NCBI GenBank assembly: GCA_004431415.1
Contig: QPMI01000619.1
Span: forward strand, 57,824 to 121,823
Direction: 5' to 3'
Length of the DNA stretch: 64,000 nt
Source of the DNA: Cyanophora paradoxa
Taxonomy: Eukaryota > Glaucocystophyceae > Cyanophorales > Cyanophoraceae
In this document: positions 30,255 through 42,300 of the stretch, piece by piece
How positions within the stretch are numbered: position 1 is the stretch's first letter
Layout: each line of letters starts with the position of its first letter
The notes under the pieces: generated by a model
The model's database searches: none
What the model was told of the DNA's origin: nothing
Seen by the model: only the letters and a program-made list of their open reading frames with translations
Translations under genes and position numbers: made by a program

Positions 30255-31028
30255 CTAGGGCGCGGGGGCGGTACTGGTACTCGCCCGTTCCTCCTCCTCG
30301 CCTTCCGGGTAGTCATGGTATTCGCAGGCGCGTGCCGGAGAGAGGCCGTACGGTGGCGAAATCTGAAGCACAAAACCGCTGTTCGAATTCGAATCCGAAA
30401 CTAAACGGATAGACGCAACTGCAACAAATGTTCGCACGCCGCCGTGGGTGACGGAGATGCTCTGCAGCTCGGAGCCCATGTGCCGCAAGAAGCGAAGGAA
30501 GGGGACCGAGAAACCCCAGAACTTGGCACAGGAGGCGGGATCGCCCACTGAGTCCATTTCGTTCCCGTACTCGGTGGAGTAGCGATCGAAGTCATCGTAG
30601 ACCGCGTCCGTCATCTCAATAGCGGTGTCCAGCACGAACTCCCGCGCCTGCATGGAGATAATTATATGGCATCGCGCATTATATGGAGATAAAATTTCAA
30701 GATTTAGAATTTCGCTCACCTTCACAACCCCTTTCTCTACCCGCGCCGCCCACGCCTTCAGAATCCGCTTCGGGTCGACGATCGGCCACTTCTCTTCCTC
30801 GTCATCCCGAAAGTCCTCCATGTGCTTTCGGAGGTAGGGCCACTCCAGCGCGAGCGACTGCCACGTCCCATGGCCGCGGACGAGGTCGCGCAGCCGGCGG
30901 CACGCGCCGGCGACGGAGTCGAAGGCATCGGCGGCCCCGAGGCGTTCGAGCACGAGCCAGAGGACGTCATCCGGCAGCTTTTCCAATGAGAGCGAGCTCG
31001 AGGGCGAGGGCGTGCGCATGCCCTGCAT
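30255..31028 (-). CDS. F-box protein
   Basis: Two exons (31028-30720 and 30647-30255) are separated by a 72-nt intron with a GTGAGC donor and CATGCAG acceptor. The intron has no stop and a length divisible by three, so it could be read through. The F-box is LEKLPDDVLWLVLERLGAAD followed by AFDSVAGACRRLRDLV, then WQSLALEWPYLRKHMEDF. The C-terminal part (AREFVLDTAIEMTDAVYDDF, FLRFLRHMGSELQSISV) is not a recognised domain; it may be the substrate-binding region. The start could be the ATG at 31028 or 31019. The open frame extends upstream to 31262, but that part is AT-rich and looks non-coding. Confidence 0.6.
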   Translation of the reverse strand: MQGMRTPSPSSSLSLEKLPDDVLWLVLERLGAADAFDSVAGACRRLRDLVRGHGTWQSLALEWPYLRKHMEDFRDDEEEKWPIVDPKRILKAWAARVEKGVVKVSEILNLEILSPYNARCHIIISMQAREFVLDTAIEMTDAVYDDFDRYSTEYGNEMDSVGDPASCAKFWGFSVPFLRFLRHMGSELQSISVTHGGVRTFVAVASIRLVSDSNSNSGFVLQISPPYGLSPARACEYHDYPEGEEEERASTSTAPAP

Positions 31029-31269
31029 ATGGCCATCTGGCACGCTCGGAATAAGAAATTCGAATTCAGAGAGCGTGTACGTATACATATGCGCGTGCAC
31101 GGGAATATTTTGCAGAGCGTATATATGCATGCGCACGCACCGATCGCGGGCTCGACGCGGCGGCGGCGGCGCGGCGGCATGCGAGAATCGAGGTCGCGAT
31201 CGGGAGAGAGATCGAATTATATAAGGCCTAGGGATGACGTACAGGCCCCTGCATGAGGACAATTATTTG

Positions 31270-31678
31270 AAGGGAGAATTAAGCACATGCACGCGTATAC
31301 GTACGTGGCATCCGGAAGTTGAAGCAATATATAATTTTTTAAAATTCCTAGAATTTTTAATTAAGGGGGGCGCGCCGCGCGGCGCCGGCAGGCCGGAGAT
31401 ATATAAGGAAAGGGAGCTCGAGATTTCAACGCGGCCAAAATAAAAATCGCGTCCCTCTCTGATCGATCCGTCCCTGATCGAGTCACCACCTCTTACTCCC
31501 CCCCGGGCCCGCCGCTGGCAAGACCTTGAAATTGACAGGCGCCCGCGTTGTCTTTGCAGAAAGCCTAGCACTTCAAAATGCGATTCCAAACACCGGTACC
31601 CTACCACTACCTGCGCTACCCCGCCCGGCCCGCTTTCTAAGCTTAAGCTTATAATTACTGTAGCTGGTGCGCAGCGCC
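31270..31678. other. Intergenic spacer
   Basis: Locally AT-rich, no supported gene. It separates the divergent 5' end of the F-box gene from the 3' end of the dehydrogenase gene. Confidence 0.4.
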
Positions 31679-33185
31679 CTACTCTTTTGGGCGGAGGTTC
31701 ATAACCCACATGGGGATGCGGATGTCCGGGATGAGCCACTGTGGGAGGGCGCGGCCGACGCGCGAGCTCGCGGGGAGGATGAATCGCAGGCTCCGGAGGC
31801 TCGGGGGGAGCCCCCCGTCCTCGTCCCGCACGCCGTACCCCTTCGCGGCCTCCGCCGCCACCTCCGGGCGCCTTATAATTAGAGAGAAGGGGCGAGAAGA
31901 GGGGTACGCGCGCTCGGACCTGGATCGTGCCGGACTTGGACATGACGTTGGGGTCCCCCGCTAGCGCTGCGGGGGGGCCCCGGGGAGCTAAAGCTCGGGG
32001 GGAGAAGAGGGGGGAGGGGAAAGCGGGGGGGTACCGCACCCGCGACGACGCGCCCCGCGAGGTAGAGCGACTCGCCCAGCGAGAGGTCCGGCTGCGGGGG
32101 GCTGAGGCCTCGAGTGCAGGGCCCGGGGGGCCGGGGGCTTCGGGGGGGCACCCGCTGGTCCGCTGGGAGCTCGCTTACCATGGCGACCGTGCGCTCCGTC
32201 CGCACGAGCCCTGAACGCACATGCGCAGCGCGCTCAGAAGGCGGGGGCCGGCCCGGCGCCTCGGGCAAGCCGGCGCACCCGGCCAGAGGCTCAGGCAGGC
32301 GACGCCGTGCGGTCTGAGGTCCTTCGCCATGTCCAGACTCATGCGATCGACGGCCGCCTTCCCTGGGGCGGCCTCAGAGGCGGGCGGGCGGGCGTGCGGG
32401 GGAGCCGCGGGGCGGGAGAGGGGGCGCGCGCCGAGCCCGTACGGCGTGTTAAACGTGTACCGGTTGGCGCCGCCGAAGGAGGAGACGTTGACGATGAGGC
32501 CGGACCCCTCCTGCACCATCCTCGGCGCGGCGATGCAGGCCGCGAGGTAGTTCGCCCGCACGCCTGCGCACGCGGGCCTCTGAGGGGCGCGGCACCGGTC
32601 GGCGCGCCCCGCGCCCCCAGGCCCGGGCCCGCGCGCCGCGCACCTATTTGGACGTTGTCGTCGAAGGTCCTCATGCCGAGCTCCCAGAACTTCCCGCCGC
32701 CGCTCCCGTAGTCCGCGGCGTCGTACTGGAATACGTTGTTGACTAGAATGTCCAAGCGCGGGTTTTCCTGGAAGATCCGCTCTGCGCCCGCTTCAGCGGC
32801 GGCAGCCGCGGACGGGACTCTATAGCTCGAGAGCGCGAACCAAACAGCGCCTTGACCTGGGCGTCTGCGCACGCGGGGCGCTTCAGAAGCGCCTCAAGCA
32901 AGTTCGAAAGAGCGCGCGCCGTCTCCGTGGTCGCACACGACAGCGACAGCCTTGCCGCCCGCTTTCTCAACCAGCTCCGCCGTGTGCTCAAGCGAGCCCT
33001 GCCCCGCGCGCCGCCGCGTATGAGCGTGAGCACATGTAAAAGCGCGTATACGTTCGCACGGGCAAGGCGGCTGTGCCTGGTCCCTTCGCCGTGCGTCCCG
33101 TGATGTAGACCTTCGCTCCCTGCTCGCCGAGGCCGATCGCAATGCCCTTGCCGATACCGCGGCTCGCACCAGTTACGAGGGCAAC
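31679..33185 (-). CDS. Short-chain dehydrogenase/reductase, DHRS1-like
   Basis: Visible exons carry, in order: VALVTGASRGIGKGIAIGLG (dinucleotide-binding TGxxxGIG), KVYITGRT, HTAELVEKAGGKAVAVVCDH, NPRLDILVNNVFQ, KFWELGMRTFDDNVQI, VRANYLAACIAAPRMVQEG, LIVNVSSFGGANRYTFN with the catalytic Ser region, YG-GKAAVDRMSLDMAKDLRP (catalytic Tyr and Lys, joined across an intron), HGVACLSLWPG, LVRTERT, PDLSLGESLYLAGRVVA, ALAGDPNVMSKSGTIQ and a last exon 31871-31679 ending PDIRIPMWVMNLRPKE. This order and the SLWPG.VRTE phrase match DHRS1 enzymes, which reduce carbonyl substrates with NAD(P)H. At least two introns use GC donors. The first coding exon lies upstream of 33185 and was not found. Confidence 0.7.
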
Positions 33186-33189
33186 CTGC

Positions 33190-33412
33190 GGCCGCGGGCG
33201 GACCGGATCGATTGACCGGGCGGCCGCGCGCTCAGCTGCAGAGCGCGAATTTGAAGTTGAACCTTGCCACTGAGCATTTTGCCTTGCCGCATGATGCAGT
33301 GCGCGCGTCTAGAGCGGTGGCCGCGCGGAGCGATTTGCAATTGCGCTGCGTCACCCTGCGTGTACGCATGCGCTCGTCGACGTCACATAGCGCAATGCGA
33401 GCGAGGTACCCG

Positions 33413-33444
<32 letters not shown>

Positions 33445-33770
33445 CTTCGCTCGCAAATTAAATGCTGCAGCTGCGGGACCGCTTCGACGTCGACGGCCGG
33501 TCCCGGAGCCGACCTCGCCGCTGCCAAGGCGCCTCGAGCTCGCTGCCTGGAGCTCGGCCGCGGCCGCCCGAACGCTCGTACTACGTATACATACGCGCGT
33601 TCCAAGTTCGTTTCGAATTCGAATTCGAATCCATCGAAACAACCTATAGCTAGCACTACCTGCCCCACCTACCGGTACGGTGACAGTCTACCCATTTCGA
33701 CCCGCCGTACCCGCGCCGCGCACAGAACGCGCTTCCCTCCCCACCCGAACCCGAAGAGATTCAAAAAGGT
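33190..33770. other. Intergenic spacer with poly-C tract
   Basis: Holds a near-continuous C run of about 30 at 33413-33443. The missing first exon of the dehydrogenase probably lies in its left part. Nothing else is supported. Confidence 0.4.
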
Positions 33771-33782
33771 TCTAAAGAGAAG

Positions 33783-35480
33783 CTACGCGGCGGAGCTGGT
33801 CGTCAGCCCCGAGAAGCCCTCCAGGAGGGCCGGCGGCGGCGTCCGCGGCCCCTGGAGCGGGCCCTCCCGCCGGCCCTGGCCCTGCCCCTGCCAGCCGGCC
33901 CCGCCGGCGGCGGCCGACCAGACGTTCGCGAGGCGAACGAAGCTCCACGGCTCCGTGGAAAAGGCCACCGCCTGCGGAGACGCGTGAATCGGACGGCAGA
34001 GGAGAAGGTGGAGGGGGGCGGACCTGGGCCCTCATGGCTCGGCACCAGGCCTCGCTGCCCACCGCCATCGCCCCCGCGCTCCGCTGCATGACCTGGGTGG
34101 GGCGAGGTCGGAGAAGGAAAGCGAGGGGGGTACGGGAGCAAGGGGGGGGGGTACGCACGGCCTCGAGGAGGGGCTGGACGTGGACGGCGGCGAAGTTGGG
34201 GCAGTAGCGGCGGCGGCCGCGGGGGACGGGCAGGACGAGGGCGGCGCGGCCCAGGCCGATCCCGTTCATCGACGTCACGCAGATGCGGCGGAACCAGCGG
34301 AGGAAGAAGGGTACCCCCAGGACCCTGCGGGGGCGTCTCGGGGGCGCGGGGGGGTACGGCGCGGGGCGAGGGGGGTGCGGGGCCGCACGAGATCCAGAGG
34401 GACTTGACCGACGCGTCCTTGAAGCCCGCGAAGTCCAGCATCTGCGCACCCCCCGGGGTCGGCGCCGGCGGGGGGGGGGGGGGGGGGGGGGGGGAGAGAG
34501 AGAGAGAGAGAGAAAGGGCGAGGGATACGGACCATGGAGCCCATGGTGTTGCCCACGAGGGCGCCGGCGGCGATCATGAACGAAGCGTAGATGCCGGCGC
34601 TCGGCAAGCAGGGGATCTCCCTCTGGGGGTACGCGTTCGAACTAGCGGAGGGGGGGGGGGAGGGGGCGGAGGGGGCGCAAGGGTACCTCGTATCGGAGGA
34701 CGGAGGCGGAGGGGGCGAGGGCGCTGCGGTGCCGGGGCGTCACAGACGCGAACGGGAGGGCGGGAGCGGAAAGGGGGTACCGGGATCGGAAGAGGAAGTG
34801 CCAGGAGCGGAGGCAGGCGCGCATGCTGCGGTAGAGGCCGATCGCATGCGCCTGGCGCGCGGCGACGAGCAGCCGCCAGCGCCGCGCGCGGCCGGCGGCG
34901 GCGTCGCGCCCCGCCGCGTCCGCGACGGTGGCCGGGAGCGGGTCGCCCCAGCGCGAGGCGAGCGCGCGGTCCGCTTCGGGCGGCAGCATCGCGCGCGACG
35001 TCAGCCGCACGAACTCGTCGAGCTGCAGCAGCTGCTTCTGGAGCGACTCGTACACGCCCGGCGCGGCCGCCGGGGCGCCCGCCCTGACGAACTGCGGCCG
35101 GCACCGATCCAGCTCGCCCCGCAGCTCGTCGGACATCGCCTCGAGCTTCCGCCGCGAGTACGCCAGGTACGCGTGGAACGCGGGGCCGGAGGAGAGCGCG
35201 CCCCACGCGCGCGAGTCGAGGGCGTTCAAATTCCGAGCCAGCATTTGCTCCTGCGGGGACGGCGCACGCCGAGTTTAGAGAGCGGCGTTTGTGCGAGGCG
35301 CGTCGGCTGCGTGGCGCGTGGGCGGGGCGCCTTTGTTATGGGCGCGTGCGCAGATGCGGCTAAGGTGCGGTCTGGGGCGGGAGGGCGGCTCGCCTCGAAC
35401 TCGACGAGAAAGTTGTCCCAGTTGTCCCCCATCTCGACGGGCAGGATTACGTGGAACTCGAGCGGGGCTGCAGGCGCGGC
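33783..35480 (-). CDS. Unidentified multi-exon membrane protein
   Basis: Minus-strand exons with good splice sites encode, in order: PLEFHVILPVEMGDNWDNF; EQMLARNLNALDSRAWGALS with AYLAYSRRKLEAMSDELRGE; ACLRSWHFLFRSRY; SAGIYASFMIAAGALVGNTM; MLDFAGFKDASVKSLWISC; VLGVPFFLRWFRRICVTSMN with NGIGLGRAALVLPVPRGRRR; VMQRSAGAMAVGSEAWCRAM; and AVAFSTEPWSFVRLANVWSA, ending near 33783. Two hydrophobic stretches suggest a membrane protein. The family is not recognised. More exons probably lie upstream to about 35.7 kb. The donor after LVEFE is GC (GAG|GCGAGC), and a poly-C tract (coding strand) sits in the intron near 34470-34493. Confidence 0.5.
34470..34514. repeat. Poly-G plus (GA)n tract
   Basis: About 24 G followed by nine GA units. 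On the coding (minus) strand it reads (TC)n-C(n) and lies in an intron of the membrane-protein gene. Confidence 0.85.
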
Positions 35481-35489
35481 GGCGTCGGC

Positions 35490-36352
35490 GTGGTTTGCCG
35501 GTCAAACGCAGAGCGCGGTCCGCAGCTCGCGCCGCACCTGGCCTGCTGGATGTGCCTCGAATCCACTGCGGGATGAGCTGCCGCAGGGCCGGCCAGCGCA
35601 GCCCCCCTTCCATCGCGCCGCTGGCGCCCGCAGACGCACTCGGCGTTCCTGACGCCGCTCCCGATCCCGTTTACGGCGCTCACGTCGCTCCCCAAGACGC
35701 AGGTGGCGGGGCGTGACTTTTCTTTTTTCGACGGGGTACAGCCGCAAAAAGACAGCAGTCAACTGGGCCCGAATGTCAGCGGCATTCTCGCCGCCGTGCG
35801 CCTCTGGTGTCCAGGTGCGCCGTACCGCGTGCGATTCGCCATAGACCCCGCGCAAGGGCCGCGCTGACGAATCCGTGATTGCGCCGTCGCGGCGTGCAGC
35901 GGCTGGTGGCGCACGATGCCGACATTGAACTTGCTAGCTCCTGGCTAGGCGCCTGGCGGCCGCGGCCGCGCCGGCTGCAGTCCACGGGTGCGCCGCGTGC
36001 CGCCGACGGCCCGCCGTGACGCACTCGGCGCCTGTAGACAAACGTCGAGCACGTCAAAAAGAGGCGAATCGCGGCTGATCGTGCGCCTTCTGACCCGCGG
36101 TCATCGCAGGAACCGGCGTTGTCTCGCGCGTCTTGCGGCTACCCGCCACCACGTGCCGAGCGCCGAGCCCACCGCGAGGCAGAGGTGCGCTTGGTTTTGG
36201 GACGGTGCCTTCTCCCGGCGCCGACGCGCCGCTCAGGGGGCGCGCGGGCGAGGACGGCTGGCCATGGCCTCGGCACCAGCCGCTCCGCCGCGGGTCCGCC
36301 GGGCCTGGCGGGGCCGGCGCGCCAAAGGACGTTCAGGCCAGCGCCGAGCTCG
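35490..36352. other. Uncertain region between two divergent genes
   Basis: Possible further 5' exons of the minus-strand membrane protein (for example GLRWPALRQLIPQWIRG near 35580) lie on the left. The right part should hold the promoter of the RAP-domain gene. No clear core promoter element is seen in this very GC-rich stretch. Confidence 0.35.
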
Positions 36353-39300
36353 ATGGGCCGGGACGCAGCGGGGAGCGCGGGCCAACCCGGCGCCTCGTCG
36401 GCCGCAGCAAACGCCGCGGGGGCCGCGGCGGAGCGGGCGCACCAGCCGCCGCTGCAGCTCGCCGCGAGGGCGCGCCCTTCCGTTCAGCATGACCAGCAGC
36501 AGCGGATGCCGTCGCCACCGCCGCTCGCCCCGGCGACCTTCGAGGAGGCCCGCGTCGGATTCGACCCCGTCCACCTCAACAAGAGCATCATGCGCGCCTC
36601 CCGGCGATCCGGTACCCTCACACCCGCCTCCGTACCCCTCCATTTAGCCCTGAGCGCCTCGCGTCAGACTGGGGCGGCATCGTGGACCTTGTGACCGGCT
36701 TTCGATTCCAGCTGGACCCCATCAACATCGCGACCTCGTTCAGGTGCCGCGTACCCCCCTCCTCGGAGTTATCGCCCTCCCTAGGGGTACGCTAAGCACC
36801 CCGTAGCGTGCTGGGGAAGGCGGTGGGGCGGGGCGACTGCCCCCTCAACAGCCTCGAGGCCCGCGGCGGCTTCCTCGCCATCGTCTGGTACCCCACCCGT
36901 ACCCCCCGGAGCGTCCCTCCTCGTACCCCCCTGACGTGGCGCAGGCACCGGCTGCTGTACGTGCACGACGAGATGTCGGCGCGCTGCATCTGCTCGATCG
37001 CCTACGGCCTCGCCCGCATGGGCCTCCGCGACGAGAAGGTGGACAGACACTCGAGACAACGCTCCGGACGCTTTCCCGCGGACCCTGACCCCCCCCCCCC
37101 CCCCCCCCACCCCCCGCCTTGCAGTTCCTCTCGATGGTCTCGCGGATGGCGCGGGCGCGCATCGGCGAGTTCGCCGCCGTCGACCTCGCCAACACCGCCT
37201 GGTGCGCCCCGGCCCCGCCCCGCCCCGCCCTAGCGCGGCCCGGCGTCCCTTCCCCGCCCCGCCCCGCTCCGCACCCCGAGACACAGGAGAGAGGCCGCCC
37301 CTCGGATTCGGGCCGCCCATCTGACTTCGTTCGCAGGTCGTTCGCGACGCTGCGGCAGCCGGACCCGCCCCTCTTCGACGCCATCGCCGCCGAGGCCGTG
37401 CGCCCCGCCCCCACCCCAGCCGCCCTACAGCCGCCCTGCACCCTCCCCGATCCTACATATCTCCTTGCCATGTCCCAGCCACCCTGTCCCAGCCGCCCCG
37501 TCCCAGGATGCTGGGCCATGCCCGGCGCCCCGCCCCCATCCAGCCTACAGCCGTCCTTCAGCCCTTTCCTCCAGCCCTTTTCTAGCGCCCGGCGCCCCGC
37601 TTTCATCCCAGCCGCCCTGCGCCCCTCCCACAGCTCTCCCACCCCGCTCTCCCACCCCGCCCTTCCTTCCCTCTGTTCCTTCCGCATCCTACAGCCCTTC
37701 TTTCTTCTCTGACTGACACCCTCCCCCGCCTCCCCCCCCCCCCCCCCCCCCCCCTCCCGCCCCCCCCTCGCCCCGGTGCAGGTGCGGCGCGGCCTCGGGG
37801 ACGTCGAGCCCAGCACATATCCATCCTCCTCTGGCGCGCCCCCGTACACCCCCACCCCTCCCCGACCCCTTCTGAACCCGTACCCCCCCTCCCCAGGTCG
37901 TTCGCGAAGCTGGACCAGGACGCGCCGGAGATGTTCGACGCCGCCGCCGCCGTCGTGCGCACCTGTACCCCCGCCCCATCCTTAAGGAACTTAGAAAGAA
38001 GAAGTAGAATAAGCCTCCTCCTCTGCGCCCCCCACCCCGCCGGCGCCCCCGACGCCTCATTCTCGGGCGTCAATCAGGTGCGGAGGGCGCCCGAGGCCTA
38101 CTCGGCGTGGTCCCTGGCCAACCTCATGTGGTCCTACGCCAAGCTCGCCAAGTGCGCCCCCCGGCCCCTCCCCCGCATCCGATCGGATCACATCACATCG
38201 CACCGAATCCGACCGGCTCCCCTTCCCTTCCCTCCCCGCCTTGGCGTAACTAACTTGTTCTTCCCTCTTCTTCTAACCTCTTCCCCCCGCTCAGGCGGGA
38301 CGAGGCGCTCTTCGAGGCGCTCGGGGGCGCCGCCCTCGACTCCGTGTCCGACTTCTCCTCCCAGGGCATCGGTCCGCCCTCCGCTATGTGATTCAATGAT
38401 AGATTCTCATAGTGGATTATAAGGCCTTTTCATTACTTTATACATGGGCATCGGTCCGCTCACTCATAATAAGAACTACCAAGGGTCTTCTTTAATAGAA
38501 TCGATGGGTTTTTATTGATTTGAATCGAGTGCGCCCCGCATCCTAAGTCTTCAGAACGCCCTAAGCGCCGGGGCGCCCGCCTCACTAACCCCCCTCTCCC
38601 CTCCCCTCCCCCCTAACTAACTCCGAACTGCCAACTTCGAACCGCTAACTCCGCTTCTCCTCGCAGCGAACGTGCTGTGGAGCGCTGCGACGCTGAAGCT
38701 GGCGGCGCCGCCCGCCCTGGTCCCCGCCTTCGCCGCCCAGGCCGCCGCCCGCCTCGACGAGTTCGACCCCCAGTGCGCCCCCTCCCCTTCGCCTCCCTCT
38801 TCTTAGCAAAGGCACCCTCCCCTTAGCTTTCTTGAGCTTCCTAGGGCCGCCCGCCCCGCCCCGTTCCGCCCCGCCCCGCCTTTCTTAGCTCAAGCTTTGC
38901 ATCCCAAAGCCGAGGGTGCCCTCCGCCCCGCCCCGCCCCCTCCCCTTCGCCTCCCCCTTCTGAGCGAAGTCACCCTCCCCTTCTCTGGAGCCCCTTGCCT
39001 TCGCCGCGCGAGCTGCAGCGCCCTGCCCCGCCCCGCCCCGCCCCGCCCCGCCCCCGTCCCCTCCTAAAGCTAAGGCCCCCCGCCTCCCTCCCCCCTCACG
39101 CCCCCTCCCCCCGCAGGTCGCTCTCGATCCTGGCGTGGTCGCTGGCCTCGCTGGGGGCCCTCTCCCCCGACCTCTGCTCCCGCGTCGCCGCCGCCGCCGC
39201 CCCCGCCGCCCCCGCCCTCATCCCCCAGCAGGCCCGCCCACCCCCTCCCTGCTCTTAGATTCGCTCCTCGCCCTTTCCTCGCCCTTTCTCCCCCCCTACA

Positions 39301-42300
39301 CGATGATTCTCCACGCCCCGCGGCCCCCGCGGCCTTTCCACGCCTTTCTCTTCCCCCTATGATTCCTTAGATTTTTAAGATTCCTACACGCCCCGCCGCC
39401 TCCCACGCCCCCTCCCCTCCCAAAATTCCTACGCGACTCCTAAGACTCCTACGCTCCTTTCCGCGCCCTTCTCTGCCCCCTACCCCCCCTCTGACTTCCC
39501 TGCTCCCGCCGCCCCGCGCCGGGATATGGGCTTAGATTCCTAAGAACTTCCGCTCCGCGCCCCGCCGCCTCCCACGCCCCCCCCCCTCCCCCCTACCCCC
39601 CCTCTAACTTCTCCCCCCCCACCCCCCCGCAGATGGCGACGATCGCGTGGGCGATCGCGACGTCGCGGGCGGGGGCGGGCCACGCGTGCGGCGCCGGGCC
39701 CGACGGCGTCGACGCCCCCTGCCCCGAGGTCGCCGGTGCGTGCAGACGAGAGGAGGGGAGGGGAGGGGAGGGGAGACGCGCTGGCGTCCCGCCTGTCCGC
39801 CTTGGGGGCCCCGGGTTACCTTGCCTGGTCGAACGCTAACGAGAGGGGAGGGGAGGGGAGGGGAGGGGAGACGCGGAGCGTCTTGTTGGCTCCCCCTCTT
39901 TCCTCGGCCTTGACGCGCCCTCTCTTTTCTTCTATCAGAGGACGGGAGCAGCGCCGAGGTCTCCCCCGGCCCCTCGGCCGAGGACGAGGCCACCGTGCGC
40001 GGCCTGTACCCCCCCTAACTTCGTTCGCGGCTCAGTCTCCGCTGCCTTTCTCAGGCCGCGTTCTTCTCGGCGGTGGCGGCGGCGGCGCGGCCCCTGCTCC
40101 CCTCCTTCAACCCCCAGGCCCGCCCGCCCCCTCCCTCCCGCACCCCCCCTTCCCCGCCCCTTTCTTCTTATACTATGCCCTCGCAGGAGCTCTCGATGTT
40201 CGTGTGGGCGCTGGCGGCGGTGCGGCACGGGGACGGCGCGCTCGCGGCGGCCGTCCACGTCGAGCTCGTCCGCCGCGTGCGCTTCCTCCTTCCTGTCGCC
40301 CTGTTCTCTTCTGTTTCCCTCACCACCCCCTCCGCAGGCGCCCTCTCTGGACGCGAGGAAGCTCTCCGTACTCGCCTGGGCCCTCGCCACCGTCCGCCCG
40401 CCCGCTTTTGCCCCGCCCCCGCCCCCCGCCCCCGTACCCTTAGGCTCTTAGGCTCCCAAGATTCCGCGCGCCTGCGGCCCCGCCCGCACCCCCGCCCCCG
40501 CCCCCGCACCCGCCCCGCTTTCACTTAGAGCCATTGCCTAAGCTTCGCCCTCGCCACCGTCCGCCCGCCCCCGCACCCAGCCCCCCGCCCCCACTCCCGC
40601 CTCCTAAGCTACCACTATCTACTATCTATCTATCTATCTAAAAGCCTTTATCGCCCGCCCCTGCCCCCGCCCTGCTTCTTCGAGCTCTTTGGAGCCTTCT
40701 CTCATTAAGCTTGAACTTCTAAGCTATGACCTAAGCTTCGCCCTCGCGCCTGAGTTTCCGGCCGCCTCCCACCGCGGGCCCGCCCCCCCCCCGACCCCCC
40801 CCCCCCTCCCTCTTCAGATGCGGCACCCCGACAGCGGGGAGGCGCTGGAGGCGCTGCTGGAGGCGGCCGCCGCCCGCGCCGACGAGATCGAGCCCCAGGT
40901 CCGCTCCGACACGCTATAGGGGCTAGAGAACGGCCTCCGGGCCGGACGGCTGGAGCGCGGCTAGAGAACGGGCGGCTGCAGAAGACAGCGCCTCGCCAGA
41001 TCTGATCTGATCTGATCTGATCCGGCTCCAACAGGGCGCGTCCAACCTGGCGTGGGCGATGGGGAGCCTGAAGCGCCCCAACGCGGCGCTGCTCGCCGGC
41101 GTCGCCCGCGTCGCGAGGGAGCGCGCCGCCGCCTTCTCGCCCCAGGCCCGCCCTCCCTCCCTTTCTCACTCGTCGTACCCCCTCCTAATCCTTTCCCCCG
41201 CAGGCCCTCTGCAACGTCGCCTGGTCCACTCCATCCTCTCCCCCCATCCCCCCCCTCTCCTCCCCCTCTCACCTCTTCCTCCCCCAGGTCCTTCGCGGCG
41301 CTGGAGGTGGACGACGCGGAGCTCTTCGACGCCGTCGCCGCGGAGGCCCTCCGCCGCCTCGAGGCCGACCCCCGCGCCCTCACCCCGCAGGCCCGCCCCC
41401 GGCCCCGCCCCGCCTTAGCGTTTCCACTAGAGTCTCACGCCGCTTCAACTAGCGTCTTGCGTCTAAGCAGGCCCGCCCCCCCTTGACTAGCGTCTGACGC
41501 CGAAACAATTAGCGTCTAACGCCGCATCTCTCAACTACGCACATCCTTCGTGGCTCTGACGCCCTGTCCTGGCTGGCTCGCGCGCAGGGCGCGGCGACGC
41601 TGGCGTGGGCCTTCTCCCACCGCGTCTGCGCGGCGGCGGCGGCCCGCGACGCCGTCCCGCCCCTCCGGCCCCGCGACTCCACCGACGACAACGCCGCCGA
41701 GGCCGCCGCCGCCGAGGCCCTCGACGTCCTGGTACCCCCCCCCCTTTCTCCCAAGTACCCCCACTCTTCCTTACGTTCAGCAGGAGCTGCCGGCGGCGTC
41801 GGCCCTGGCCTCTCCCTCCCCTTCCCCTTGTTCTCAGGCCTCGTCTTGGGCCTCGGGGGGCGCGCCGCTGCTGGAGGGCCTCGCGGGGCCCATCCCGCGC
41901 CTCTTCGCCGCCCTCGCCCGCGTCGTCGCCGCCCAGGTCCGTACCCTCCCTCCGCCCGCGCGGGGCGGCTGTGCGCAGCCTAAGACGGCCTGGCCAAGAT
42001 GCCCAAGGCGGCCTAAGATGGCATAGGCAGCGTAGCTCGGGGCGGGGGTCCGTCCTGACGGGCGAGCCTAGTCCTCCCAGTCCGAGGCTGGAGGGGCGCG
42101 TGCCCCGCCTCTTCTCTTACCTTTTCCCCAACCTTCTCGCCTTTCTCGCCATTGACCCCTTCGCCCGCGTCGCCGCCGCCCCGCAGGCCCACGACTTCCC
42201 CCCGCACGCCCTCACGTGCGCTCCCCCGTACCCCCCTCTCTTCCCCCCCCTCTTGAACGCCCCCCCCCCTACCCCTGCAGGACGGTCGCCTCGGCGTTCG

